53,592 bases of DNA, taken from Flavivirga rizhaonensis (lineage in GTDB: Bacteria; Bacteroidota; Bacteroidia; Flavobacteriales; Flavobacteriaceae). Positions 28,040-35,920 of this stretch are shown piece by piece. The notes beneath the pieces are model-generated. The model did not search any database, was not told where the DNA came from, and saw nothing but the letters and a program-made list of their open reading frames with translations. Every line of letters starts with the position of its first letter. Position 1 is the first letter of the stretch. The stretch covers positions 1 through 53,592 of the forward strand of contig NZ_SRSO01000032.1 in assembly GCF_004791695.1 (NCBI RefSeq), in the 5' to 3' direction. The translations under genes and the position numbers were made by a program.

Positions 28040-29197
28040 ATGAAAACACAATTTAAAACATTCTTGTTCTGTATGGCCTTAATTGGATTTACAGCATGCA
28101 ACGCAAACAATAAAAAACAAGACTTAGTATATACTTCAACAAAAGAAGTACATCACGATCCTAGTAAACAATTTATCAAAGTCGCTCTTTTGTTAGATAC
28201 CAGCAATAGTATGGACGGTCTTATAGATCAAGCCAAAGCACAACTTTGGGATATTGTAAACGAATTATCTTATGCTAAATGTGGCACTCATAAACCTAAT
28301 TTAGAAATTGCTTTATATGAATATGGAAACGATAGATTAAATGGAAACGAAGGTTATATAAGACAAGTATTAGCTTTTAGTGACGATTTAGATGAAATTT
28401 CTAAAGAGTTATTCTCCTTAACTACTAATGGTGGTGAAGAATATTGTGGACAAGTTATACAAACCTCATTAAATCAATTAAGCTGGGGTAAAAATCCAGA
28501 CGATTTAAAACTTATTTTTATTGCAGGCAACGAGCCATTTACTCAAGGAAAAATAAATTATAAAGATGCATCGACCAATGCTAAAGAAAAAGATATTACC
28601 ATAAATACCATCTTTTGTGGTGATTATAATCAAGGGATTTCTTCTTCCTGGAAAGATGGGGCTCAATTAACTAATGGTGATTATATGGCTATAAACCAAA
28701 ATAAAACGACCGTACATATTGCATCGCCTTATGATGATGCCATTTTAATATTAAACCAGAAGCTAAACAAAACGTATGTAGTTTATGGACAAAAAGGAAG
28801 GCAAAAAAAGGAAATTCAAATGCAACAAGATTCTAATGCAGGGAATTATAGTAAAGCGAATGCAGTAAGTAGAACCGTAAGTAAAAGTTCTCATTTATAT
28901 AAAAACAAAACTTGGGATTTGGTTGATGCTGTTGAATTAGAAGAAGTCTCAGTTGAAGAATTAAAAGATGATGCTTTACCTAAGGAATTAAAAGGAAAAA
29001 CTAAAGACGAAATTAAAACTTATGTCGCACAGAAAAGCAAAGAACGAGATGCTATTCAAAAAAAGATTCAAGAGCTTAATGCAAAACGTAAAGCATACAT
29101 TGCGAAGCAGAAAAAAGGAACTGATAATGGGTTAGAAAACGCCATGACTAAAGCCATAAAAGAACAAGCAAAAAGGAAAAAATATAGTTGGAACTAA
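28040..29197 (+). CDS. VWA-domain lipoprotein
   Basis: A 385-residue protein with a lipoprotein leader (FTACNANNK, lipobox Cys near 20). Its von Willebrand factor A domain has an intact metal site motif VALLLDTSNSMDGLIDQAK (DxSxS, near 50-68), and a threonine/glycine block LTTNGGEEYCG serves later in the site. The C-terminal third is a charged, Lys-rich helical region (KERDAIQKKIQELNAKRKA). It likely mediates metal-dependent protein contacts at the cell envelope. It forms a pair with the SIMPL gene and ends at a strong terminator. Partner is unknown. Confidence 0.87.
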   Translation: MKTQFKTFLFCMALIGFTACNANNKKQDLVYTSTKEVHHDPSKQFIKVALLLDTSNSMDGLIDQAKAQLWDIVNELSYAKCGTHKPNLEIALYEYGNDRLNGNEGYIRQVLAFSDDLDEISKELFSLTTNGGEEYCGQVIQTSLNQLSWGKNPDDLKLIFIAGNEPFTQGKINYKDASTNAKEKDITINTIFCGDYNQGISSSWKDGAQLTNGDYMAINQNKTTVHIASPYDDAILILNQKLNKTYVVYGQKGRQKKEIQMQQDSNAGNYSKANAVSRTVSKSSHLYKNKTWDLVDAVELEEVSVEELKDDALPKELKGKTKDEIKTYVAQKSKERDAIQKKIQELNAKRKAYIAKQKKGTDNGLENAMTKAIKEQAKRKKYSWN

Positions 29198-29237
29198 AAA
29201 AAGAAGCGGCTCGTAAAAACGAGCCGCTTCTTTTTTT
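29196..29237. terminator. Strong bidirectional terminator
   Basis: The 13-bp perfect stem AGAAGCGGCTCGT / ACGAGCCGCTTCT with loop AAAA is flanked by A and T runs. It sits between the convergent VWA gene and PorP-like gene, whose stop is 2 bases away. Confidence 0.93.
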
Positions 29238-29238
29238 A

Positions 29239-30252
29239 TTAATTTACCGCAGGGCAATTACACTCATAACGTTTCCGTTTACAATTAAAGTTATATCCTA
29301 ATGTAAATTGATGAAAACCACCATTAGTAAACACCACTGAGTTTGTTTGATACGTATAAGTATACGCAAACATAAACTGGTTATAATTAACACCTATTAT
29401 AGGTGTAATTTGTTGTAGTTTTTGGCTTCTTACACTTCCAGAACTTGTTAAAAATTCAGCGCCATCTAAACTTGTTCTATATGATAAGCCTCCCCAAATT
29501 TTGCCAAACTCCATGTCTTTATAAGCTTTCGCATTAGCATCAATCGAAGACTCTTTTGTTCCATCTTTATGTTGAAACATTATTGAAGGCTCAAAACTCC
29601 ATTCGCTTCCGTATCTGTTATAAACATAGCCTGCAGAAATCAAATATCGTCTTAAATTACTTGTTATCTCAATATCATTATTAATACCAGAATTTTTCAA
29701 CATATTCTTCACAGTACCATGTGCATAAAAATCCAGATAATGGTAAGAAAATCCAAAATCCATATTAAAGTTGCCTTCATTTCGTACTGTCCCATTAATT
29801 ATGGGGTCTGGACCATCAAACAAAAATGACGTTTCATCTAATTTATATTGAATAACACCTGCACTTAAACCAAAAGACAACATGTTTAAATCAACCTCAC
29901 TCCTAGAAAACATTAAATGATGTGCATACGTCACATAAGCACCTGTTTGAGAATGGTATCCGTTCTTATCGGTATATAGAATACCTCCAACTGCAGATTG
30001 CGAATCCCCTATTCTTCCATTTAAACTTAATGTTAGCAGCTTTGGTGCATCATCTTGCCCAAACCATTGTTGCCTTCCTGTTAATCTAATTTTAGCACAA
30101 TTAGCAGCACCAGCCATAGACGGATGAATCAAGTAATAATTATCTGTAAGGTAATCGGTATATATTGGCAGCCCTTCTTGAGAAATCGCAATATGAGTAA
30201 AAAATACTCCTAGGACCACTGCTAAAACATTTTTCAATTTCATAAATTTCAC
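29239..30252 (-). CDS. PorP/SprF-family type IX secretion membrane protein
   Basis: An outer-membrane protein of 337 residues (334 if started at the inner ATG at 30243). A signal peptide ends AISQEG. It is followed by the family opener LPIYTDYLTDNYYLIHPSMAGAANCAKIRLTGRQQW, then repeated amphipathic strands through the C terminus, with the CNC pair. PorP/SprF proteins support type IX secretion or adhesin (SprB-like) export and are often next to an OmpA-type partner or an adhesin gene. Here the gene stands alone, so its client is not shown by context. Confidence 0.92.
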   Translation of the reverse strand: MKFMKLKNVLAVVLGVFFTHIAISQEGLPIYTDYLTDNYYLIHPSMAGAANCAKIRLTGRQQWFGQDDAPKLLTLSLNGRIGDSQSAVGGILYTDKNGYHSQTGAYVTYAHHLMFSRSEVDLNMLSFGLSAGVIQYKLDETSFLFDGPDPIINGTVRNEGNFNMDFGFSYHYLDFYAHGTVKNMLKNSGINNDIEITSNLRRYLISAGYVYNRYGSEWSFEPSIMFQHKDGTKESSIDANAKAYKDMEFGKIWGGLSYRTSLDGAEFLTSSGSVRSQKLQQITPIIGVNYNQFMFAYTYTYQTNSVVFTNGGFHQFTLGYNFNCKRKRYECNCPAVN

Positions 30253-30377
30253 CCCAAGTAGGTTTTTGGTTTAAATTAATATTTTTATTCTCTAAAATTT
30301 AAAGTTAAAATTTCACCTTTTGCCTTAAACTATAAATCACATAACTCAAATATATAGATAACTACGTTTTCTTTTAG

Positions 30378-30385
30378 TATTTTTG
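30378..30385 (+). promoter_or_regulatory. Putative -7 element for the NifU-like gene
   Basis: TATTTTTG matches TAnnTTTG and lies 16 bases before the start codon. The -33 partner is unclear. Confidence 0.4.
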
Positions 30386-30401
30386 TAAAAAATTAGCTAA
30401 A

Positions 30402-31304
30402 ATGAATACTTTCAAGGTTTCTGTGCAAGAAACATCCAATAATACTATCATTAAATTTGAATTAAATCAATTTATAACAAAGCATCAAAGCTTTGAATTT
30501 AATAATATAGATGAAGCAAAAGCTTCTCCTTTAGCACAACAGTTGTTTTATTTGCCATTTGTAAAAAAGGTTTACATTTCTGGAAATTTTGTTGCTGTAG
30601 AACGTTATAACATAGTTGAATGGAATGATGTTCAGGATGAAGTTGCTGAACAAATTGAAGGGTATTTAAATGATGGAGGTATCGTTATAGAGGATTCTGC
30701 AGTTACAAAAAAAGTACCAGTAACTGTCTATGCCGAAAGCACGCCAAACCCTGCCGTTATGAAGTTTGTTACTAACAAAAAAATAGTAACAGCTCTTTTT
30801 GAATTCACATCTATTGATGAAGCAAAGTTATCACCGTTGGCAACCGAGTTATTTCATTTTCCTTTTGTGAAAAGTGTCTTTATAGATGAGAATTATGTGT
30901 CGATTACTAAGTATGACATTGCTGAATGGCAAGATATTACAATACAAGTTCGCGAGTTTATAAAAAACTATATAGAAAACGGTAAAGAAGTCGTATTACC
31001 AAATGCTGCAGAAACTCTAAAAAAAACGACAACACAAATAGATGATCATTTTGAAACATTAGATGATACTTCAAAAGAAATAATAAATATTCTTGAAGAG
31101 TATGTAAAACCTGCTGTAGCCAGTGATGGTGGTAATATCCAATTTATATCTTACGATCAAAACACTAAAAACGTAAGCGTCATGCTACAAGGTGCTTGTA
31201 GCGGTTGTCCGTCATCTACATATACCTTAAAAAGTGGGATCGAAAATATGCTAAAAGAAATGCTACCAGGTAAAGTTGAAATGGTAGAAGCTATAAATGG
31301 GTAA
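30402..31304 (+). CDS. NifU-like Fe-S scaffold with duplicated N domain
   Basis: A 300-residue Fe-S cluster carrier. The NFU_N domain is duplicated: residues about 3-92 (FKVSVQETSNNTIIKFEL) and about 106-200 (VTVYAESTPNPAVMKFVT), each containing a SPLAxxLFxxPFVK block. The C-terminal NifU domain (about 225-300) carries the cluster-binding motif GACSGCPSS. The single-domain NfuA type has one N domain, so the duplication stands out, although I believe it is common in Bacteroidota. It is followed by dodecin after 81 bases. Confidence 0.92.
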   Translation: MNTFKVSVQETSNNTIIKFELNQFITKHQSFEFNNIDEAKASPLAQQLFYLPFVKKVYISGNFVAVERYNIVEWNDVQDEVAEQIEGYLNDGGIVIEDSAVTKKVPVTVYAESTPNPAVMKFVTNKKIVTALFEFTSIDEAKLSPLATELFHFPFVKSVFIDENYVSITKYDIAEWQDITIQVREFIKNYIENGKEVVLPNAAETLKKTTTQIDDHFETLDDTSKEIINILEEYVKPAVASDGGNIQFISYDQNTKNVSVMLQGACSGCPSSTYTLKSGIENMLKEMLPGKVEMVEAING

Positions 31305-31385
31305 ATTAGGTGACTTTTTTAATCGACATGTGTCAAAATAAACAGAAACTCTTAAAGAGTGTTATTTTAACTTAAAAATTAAAAC

Positions 31386-31586
31386 ATGTCAGTATTAAAA
31401 GTCATTGAAGTTTTATCAAACTCAGATAAAAGCTGGGAAGATGCCACAAAAAAAGCCGTAAAACACGCATCTAAAAGTGTGAAAAATATTCGTTCTGTAT
31501 ATATTCAAGACCAAAGCGCCAGTGTAAAAGATGGTGAAGTTACAGAGTTTAGAGTGAATCTTAAAATCACATTTGAAGTAAATTAA
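31386..31586 (+). CDS. Dodecin family protein
   Basis: A 66-residue flavin-binding or flavin-storage protein that assembles as a hollow dodecamer. The sequence LKVIEVLSNSDKSWEDATKKAV, then EFRVNLKITFEV at the end, matches dodecin strands and helix; the flavin-stacking aromatic Trp is at position 19. It stands on its own after nifU-like DNA and ends at a hairpin terminator, consistent with a short single-gene transcript. Confidence 0.92.
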   Translation: MSVLKVIEVLSNSDKSWEDATKKAVKHASKSVKNIRSVYIQDQSASVKDGEVTEFRVNLKITFEVN

Positions 31587-31608
31587 GTTTCCTTTTATTT
31601 TAAAACAT

Positions 31609-31636
31609 AAGCGTTCTGGAAGGAGCGCTTTTTTTA
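31609..31636 (+). terminator. Terminator after dodecin
   Basis: AAGCGTTCT pairs with GGAGCGCTT around loop GGAA (with two G-T wobbles), followed by a T-run. It lies 22 bases past the dodecin stop. Confidence 0.8.
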
Positions 31637-31650
31637 TGCTTAAATTTCGC

Positions 31651-31658
31651 TAACTTTG
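31651..31658 (+). promoter_or_regulatory. Putative -7 element at the DUF255 gene
   Basis: TAACTTTG matches TAnnTTTG and ends only 4 bases before the ATG at 31663. If real, transcription would begin at or next to the start codon. Confidence 0.3.
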
Positions 31659-31662
31659 ATGA

Positions 31663-33768
31663 ATGAAGCATTTACAATTATTCTTATTCATTATTTTAAT
31701 AATAAGCTGCAAAGGTCAGAACACAAAATCTATGGAACACAAATATACCAACGACCTGATACATGAAACAAGTCCATACCTATTACAACATGCTCACAAT
31801 CCTGTAAATTGGAATGCTTGGAATGAAAATACATTAGCCAAAGCTAAAGCTGAAAATAAATTATTATTAATTAGTGTTGGTTATGCTGCCTGCCATTGGT
31901 GCCATGTTATGGAGCATGAAAGTTTTGAAGATAGTTTAGTCGCTCAGGTAATGAATAAAAACTTTATTAATGTTAAAGTTGATAGAGAAGAACGTCCAGA
32001 TGTCGATCAAGTATATATGAATGCTGTTCAGCTTATGACTGGAAGAGGTGGTTGGCCTTTAAATGCTATAGCATTACCAGATGGCAGACCTATTTGGGGA
32101 GAAACTTATGTTCCTAAAAAGCAATGGATGAGTGCCTTGGAACAAATCTCGAAATTATATGTTGAAAAACCCGAAAAGCTTTACGAATATGCAGATAAAC
32201 TTGAGCAGGGATTAAAAACTTTGGATATCGTCACTTTAAATACAGACGAACCCGTTTTTGAGAACGATTATATAACTAATGCTATTAAAACATGGTCTGA
32301 ACAGTTTGACAATAGCCAAGGTGGTATGAATAGAGCTCCAAAATTCATGATGCCTAATAATTATCATTTTTTATTAAGGTATGCTTATCAAACTGAAGAT
32401 AAAAAACTACAAGACTATGTTAATTTAACACTCAAAAAGATGGCCTATGGCGGTGTTTTTGATCAAATTGGTGGCGGTTTCTCAAGGTATTCCGTAGATG
32501 CAAAATGGCATGTCCCTCATTTCGAAAAAATGCTTTATGATAATGGGCAATTAGTCAGCTTATATTCTGATGCTTACCTCATTACTAAAAATGAATTGTA
32601 TAAAGATATTGTCACAGAAACTTTAGATTATATAAAACAGGAGATGACTACCGAAAATGGGGCGTTTTACTCATCACTTGATGCAGATAGTAATACTCCA
32701 GAAGGCGAATTAGAAGAAGGTGCTTTTTATGTTTGGCAAAAAGACAGTTTAAAAACTATTTTAAAAAATGATTATGAACTGTTTTCAGATTATTATAATG
32801 TTAATAGTTATGGTCTTTGGGAACACTATAATTATGTTTTAATTAGAAAGGATGATGATGAAAAAATTATTAAGAAACATAATTTAACAAAAGAGCTTTT
32901 AGCCGAAAAGAAAAAACATTGGAAACAAATTTTAACAACTATTCGTGATAAACGTTCTAAACCACGTTTAGATGATAAAACACTCACCTCCTGGAATGCT
33001 TTGATGCTTAAAGGATATATTGATGCTTACAGAGTTTTTGGTGATGCTTCTTATTTAGCTTCCGCTGAAAAAAACGCCGATTTTATAATTAACAACCAAT
33101 TGCGAGAAGATGGTGGTTTAGACCATAATTACAAAAATGGAAAAAGTAATATTAATGGTTATTTAGAAGATTATGCCACAACTATTGATGCCTTTTTAGC
33201 ACTTTATGAAAACACACTAAATGAAACATGGCTTACTACTGCAAGAGATTTAGCTAATTATACTTTCGATCATTTTTTTAATAATGAAAGTATAATGTTT
33301 TATTTCACGTCTGATGAAGATGCATCTTTAGTTTCCAGAAGCATTGAATATCGAGATAATGTTATTCCTGCGAGTAATTCTATTATGGCCAAAAACCTTT
33401 TTAAACTATCTCATTATTTTGACAACACACATTATAGTAAAACAGCTATAAGTATGTTAAACAATGTAAAACCTGAAATGCAAGCATACCCATCGGGTTA
33501 TTCAAACTGGTTGGATTTAATGTTAAACTATACAAATCCGTACTATGAGGTTGCCATCGTTGGAAAAGACGCAAAAAAGAAAATTGCTGAATTAAACGAA
33601 ACGTATATTCCTAATAAACTTATTGCTGGGAGCACTTCTGATAATAATTTACCTTTATTAGAAAATAGATATAGTCCAAATAACACGCTAATCTACGTTT
33701 GTGTAAATAAGGCTTGCAAACTCCCTGTTTCTGAAGTTGATAAAGCCGTAACACTATTAAAAGAATGA
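31663..33768 (+). CDS. DUF255 thioredoxin-domain protein (YyaL/SSP411-like)
   Basis: A 701-residue protein with a lipoprotein-like leader (FIILIISCKGQ, Cys near 16). Next comes the DUF255 thioredoxin-like domain with ETSPYLLQHAHNPVNWNAW and redox motif ACHWCHVME near 77-85, then DREERPDVD and TGRGGWPLN. The C-terminal two-thirds is an alpha/alpha-toroid resembling six-hairpin glycosidases or epimerases (GGVFDQIGGGFSRYSVDAKW, FEKMLYDNGQL, SLDADSNTPEGELEEGAFYVW). YyaL-type function is unproven. It overlaps the next gene by 4 bases. Confidence 0.92.
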   Translation: MKHLQLFLFIILIISCKGQNTKSMEHKYTNDLIHETSPYLLQHAHNPVNWNAWNENTLAKAKAENKLLLISVGYAACHWCHVMEHESFEDSLVAQVMNKNFINVKVDREERPDVDQVYMNAVQLMTGRGGWPLNAIALPDGRPIWGETYVPKKQWMSALEQISKLYVEKPEKLYEYADKLEQGLKTLDIVTLNTDEPVFENDYITNAIKTWSEQFDNSQGGMNRAPKFMMPNNYHFLLRYAYQTEDKKLQDYVNLTLKKMAYGGVFDQIGGGFSRYSVDAKWHVPHFEKMLYDNGQLVSLYSDAYLITKNELYKDIVTETLDYIKQEMTTENGAFYSSLDADSNTPEGELEEGAFYVWQKDSLKTILKNDYELFSDYYNVNSYGLWEHYNYVLIRKDDDEKIIKKHNLTKELLAEKKKHWKQILTTIRDKRSKPRLDDKTLTSWNALMLKGYIDAYRVFGDASYLASAEKNADFIINNQLREDGGLDHNYKNGKSNINGYLEDYATTIDAFLALYENTLNETWLTTARDLANYTFDHFFNNESIMFYFTSDEDASLVSRSIEYRDNVIPASNSIMAKNLFKLSHYFDNTHYSKTAISMLNNVKPEMQAYPSGYSNWLDLMLNYTNPYYEVAIVGKDAKKKIAELNETYIPNKLIAGSTSDNNLPLLENRYSPNNTLIYVCVNKACKLPVSEVDKAVTLLKE

Positions 33769-34121
33769 CATTTTTAACCATCTTATTAATTGCGATAGTT
33801 GTTTTTGAGCATGTTTATTTTCTTGTTTTAGAAATGTTTTTGTGGACGAAACCAAAAGGCATAAAAGCTTTTGGATTAAAATCTAAAGAATTCGCTGAAG
33901 AAACCAGAGTTTTAGCTGCAAATCAAGGTTTGTATAATGGTTTTTTGGCAGCTGGACTCATTTTTTCCATCGTTCAGAAAGACATATCACTTGCTGTTTT
34001 TTTTCTTATTTGTGTGACTATAGCAGGCATCTATGGGTCTTACTCAACAAAGAAAATAAAACTATTTTATATCCAGGCTATTCCAGCTTTACTTGCCTTA
34101 GTGAGTTTATTTTTTCAATAG
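33765..34121 (+). CDS. DUF1304 family membrane protein
   Basis: A 118-residue protein with four predicted membrane helices (about 2-20, 50-70, 75-92, 98-116) and the family pattern EHVYFLVLEMFLWTKPKGIKAFGL near 14-37, continuing AANQGLYNGFLAAGL. DUF1304 proteins are small inner-membrane proteins of unknown function. The start overlaps the stop of the DUF255 gene, implying translational coupling. Confidence 0.9.
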   Translation: MTFLTILLIAIVVFEHVYFLVLEMFLWTKPKGIKAFGLKSKEFAEETRVLAANQGLYNGFLAAGLIFSIVQKDISLAVFFLICVTIAGIYGSYSTKKIKLFYIQAIPALLALVSLFFQ

Positions 34122-34175
34122 GAGTTTATAAAAGAATTTTATAATTTTAAATAATGACTAACTTTTTAAAAAATT

Positions 34176-34991
34176 ATGAATTTAGAAAATATTGAAGTAG
34201 AAAAATGGCTTGACCTGGCTTTAGAATATGGGCTTAATATTTTAGGTGCTATTGTTATATGGATTGTTGGCTCATGGGTAATCAAAAAACTTATGAAAGG
34301 CACTAAAAAAGTCATGTTAAAACAAAATTATGAGGAAAGCCTTCAAAAGTTTTTATTAAATCTATTAGGTTGGATTTTAAAAATCATTTTGATTATTGTT
34401 GTTCTCGGGACTGTTGGTGTAGAAACCACATCATTTGCAGCTATTTTAGCTGCTGCTGGTTTGGCAATAGGTATGGCACTACAAGGTTCTTTGGGTAATT
34501 TTGCTGGTGGTGTTTTAATTATGATTTTTAAACCTTTTAAAATTGGTGACTTAATTGAAGCTCAGGGTGAATTAGGAGTAGTTAAAGAAATTGAAATTTT
34601 TACAACTAAATTAACAGGACTATCTAATAGAGAAATTATAATTCCTAACGGCTCCCTATCTAATGGAAATATTATAAACTACACGACTGAAGGAACCCGT
34701 CGTGTTGATTTGGTTTTTGGTGTGGGTTATGACTCCGATATCAAGAAAACTAAAGATGTTTTAATGGGAGTTTTGACTGCTCATTCAAAAGTCTTAAAAG
34801 ATCCAGCACCTGCTGTAACAGTACTTGAATTAGCTGATAGTTCGGTAAATTTTGCTGTAAGACCTTGGTGTAAAACTGAATATTATTGGGATGTTTATTT
34901 TGACATTACAGAACAAGTTAAAGAAGCTCTTGATGCAGCTGGTATAGAAATTCCATACCCTCATCAAGTTGAAATACAGAAAAAAGGATAA
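34176..34991 (+). CDS. Small-conductance mechanosensitive channel (MscS family)
   Basis: A 271-residue inner-membrane channel that releases solutes under hypo-osmotic stress. Three membrane helices occupy about 17-36, 57-80 and 88-112. The third is the pore helix rich in Ala and Gly (AAILAAAGLAIGMALQGSLGNFAGG), followed by the MscS beta domain with FKIGDLIEAQG and the IPNGSLSNGNIINYT block. Length is near that of E. coli MscS. A convergent terminator palindrome follows. Confidence 0.95.
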   Translation: MNLENIEVEKWLDLALEYGLNILGAIVIWIVGSWVIKKLMKGTKKVMLKQNYEESLQKFLLNLLGWILKIILIIVVLGTVGVETTSFAAILAAAGLAIGMALQGSLGNFAGGVLIMIFKPFKIGDLIEAQGELGVVKEIEIFTTKLTGLSNREIIIPNGSLSNGNIINYTTEGTRRVDLVFGVGYDSDIKKTKDVLMGVLTAHSKVLKDPAPAVTVLELADSSVNFAVRPWCKTEYYWDVYFDITEQVKEALDAAGIEIPYPHQVEIQKKG

Positions 34992-35019
34992 TAAACCTGA
35001 TTATGCGAAAACACAGACT

Positions 35020-35052
35020 AGACCTGTCAGGTTTTAAAAACCTGACAGGTCT
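35020..35052. terminator. Perfect 33-bp palindromic bidirectional terminator
   Basis: Arms AGACCTGTCAGGTTTT and AAAACCTGACAGGTCT are perfectly complementary around one A. It lies between the converging MscS gene and tsaB, 3 bases from the tsaB stop. The short T-stretch after each arm is weak, so it may act more as a repeat-type palindrome. Confidence 0.75.
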
Positions 35053-35055
35053 TTC

Positions 35056-35730
35056 TTATTTCTGTGATTTTAAAGCCACAAAATCTTTTAAATAATAAGG
35101 TTCAAAATAAGCGACATCTTCTATGTCACTTATTTTGTATTTATTATAAGCTAAATGACTCATTTCATTTGCTGATGGTAATTTACCATCAATAAAAACA
35201 GCGTTTGGGTGCTTGATTAATGTTTTTGCTTTTTCAACACCATTTCCAATAAAGGAAACGTTTCCTTTGTCTAAATAATCTTCAAAAGAACTTTCATCCA
35301 AAATTTGCGCTTCTGTTTCTCTTATTTGATTATAATCAGCATCAAAGACAGCAGAATATACTTCCATTCTTCTAGCATCTAGCATAGCAACAATAACACC
35401 ATCATCGCATTTAACCTGATGTGCTAAAGCCTCTAAAGTTGAAACAGAAATTAAAGGCTTATCTAAAGCAAAACAAAGCCCTTTTGCTGCCGAAACTCCA
35501 ATTCTTAACCCAGTATAAGATCCTGGACCTTTGCTTACCGCAATAGCTTCTACATCTTCTGATGGAACTTTGGCTTCCTTTAATACCTCATCAATATAAA
35601 TATGAAGTCTTTCGGCATGCGAATAATTTTTATCGTAATCTTCTTTTAAAACGACTGTTTTTCCTTCTTTTGAAAGTGATACCGAACAGTTGGTTGTTGC
35701 TGTTTCTATATTGAGAATATATGTGCTCAT
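35056..35730 (-). CDS. tsaB: tRNA threonylcarbamoyladenosine biosynthesis protein TsaB
   Basis: Partner of TsaD in formation of t6A37 in ANN-decoding tRNAs. The 224 residues begin ILNIETATTNCSVSLSK, with the ASKHA-fold phosphate-1-like start, and contain AIAVSKGPGSYTGLRIGVSAAKGLCFAL, a signature of TsaB/TsaD proteins. The C terminus (YFEPYYLKDFVALK) is typical. TsaB is catalytically inactive and supports TsaD; TsaD and TsaE are not in this window. It stands alone upstream of the foldback element. Confidence 0.94.
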   Translation of the reverse strand: MSTYILNIETATTNCSVSLSKEGKTVVLKEDYDKNYSHAERLHIYIDEVLKEAKVPSEDVEAIAVSKGPGSYTGLRIGVSAAKGLCFALDKPLISVSTLEALAHQVKCDDGVIVAMLDARRMEVYSAVFDADYNQIRETEAQILDESSFEDYLDKGNVSFIGNGVEKAKTLIKHPNAVFIDGKLPSANEMSHLAYNKYKISDIEDVAYFEPYYLKDFVALKSQK

Positions 35731-35767
35731 TTTTATTTTTTAGGTCAAAAAGTTACTTAGGGCTTCT

Positions 35768-35901
35768 AAAAAGTTCACTTGGATGTCATTCTGAGGAGCA
35801 CCCGAGTGCGACGTGAGAATCTGTTTGTATTTTATTTCAATTAAGTTTAACAGATTGCCACAGTCGTTCCTCCTTCGCAATGACATCCAAGTGAACTTTT
35901 T
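35768..35901. repeat. 134-bp foldback element with perfect 23-bp arms
   Basis: Left arm 35768-35790 and right arm 35879-35901 are exact reverse complements (each contains GTTCACTTGGATGTCATT or its complement). The interior has further imperfect pairing, with GAATCTGTT facing AACAGATTG. It fills the gap between tsaB and the TolC gene, with no coding content. It looks like a MITE-like or REP-like palindrome, or a very stable RNA hairpin. Confidence 0.85.
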
Positions 35902-35920
35902 ATACCTCAACTATTTTCAA

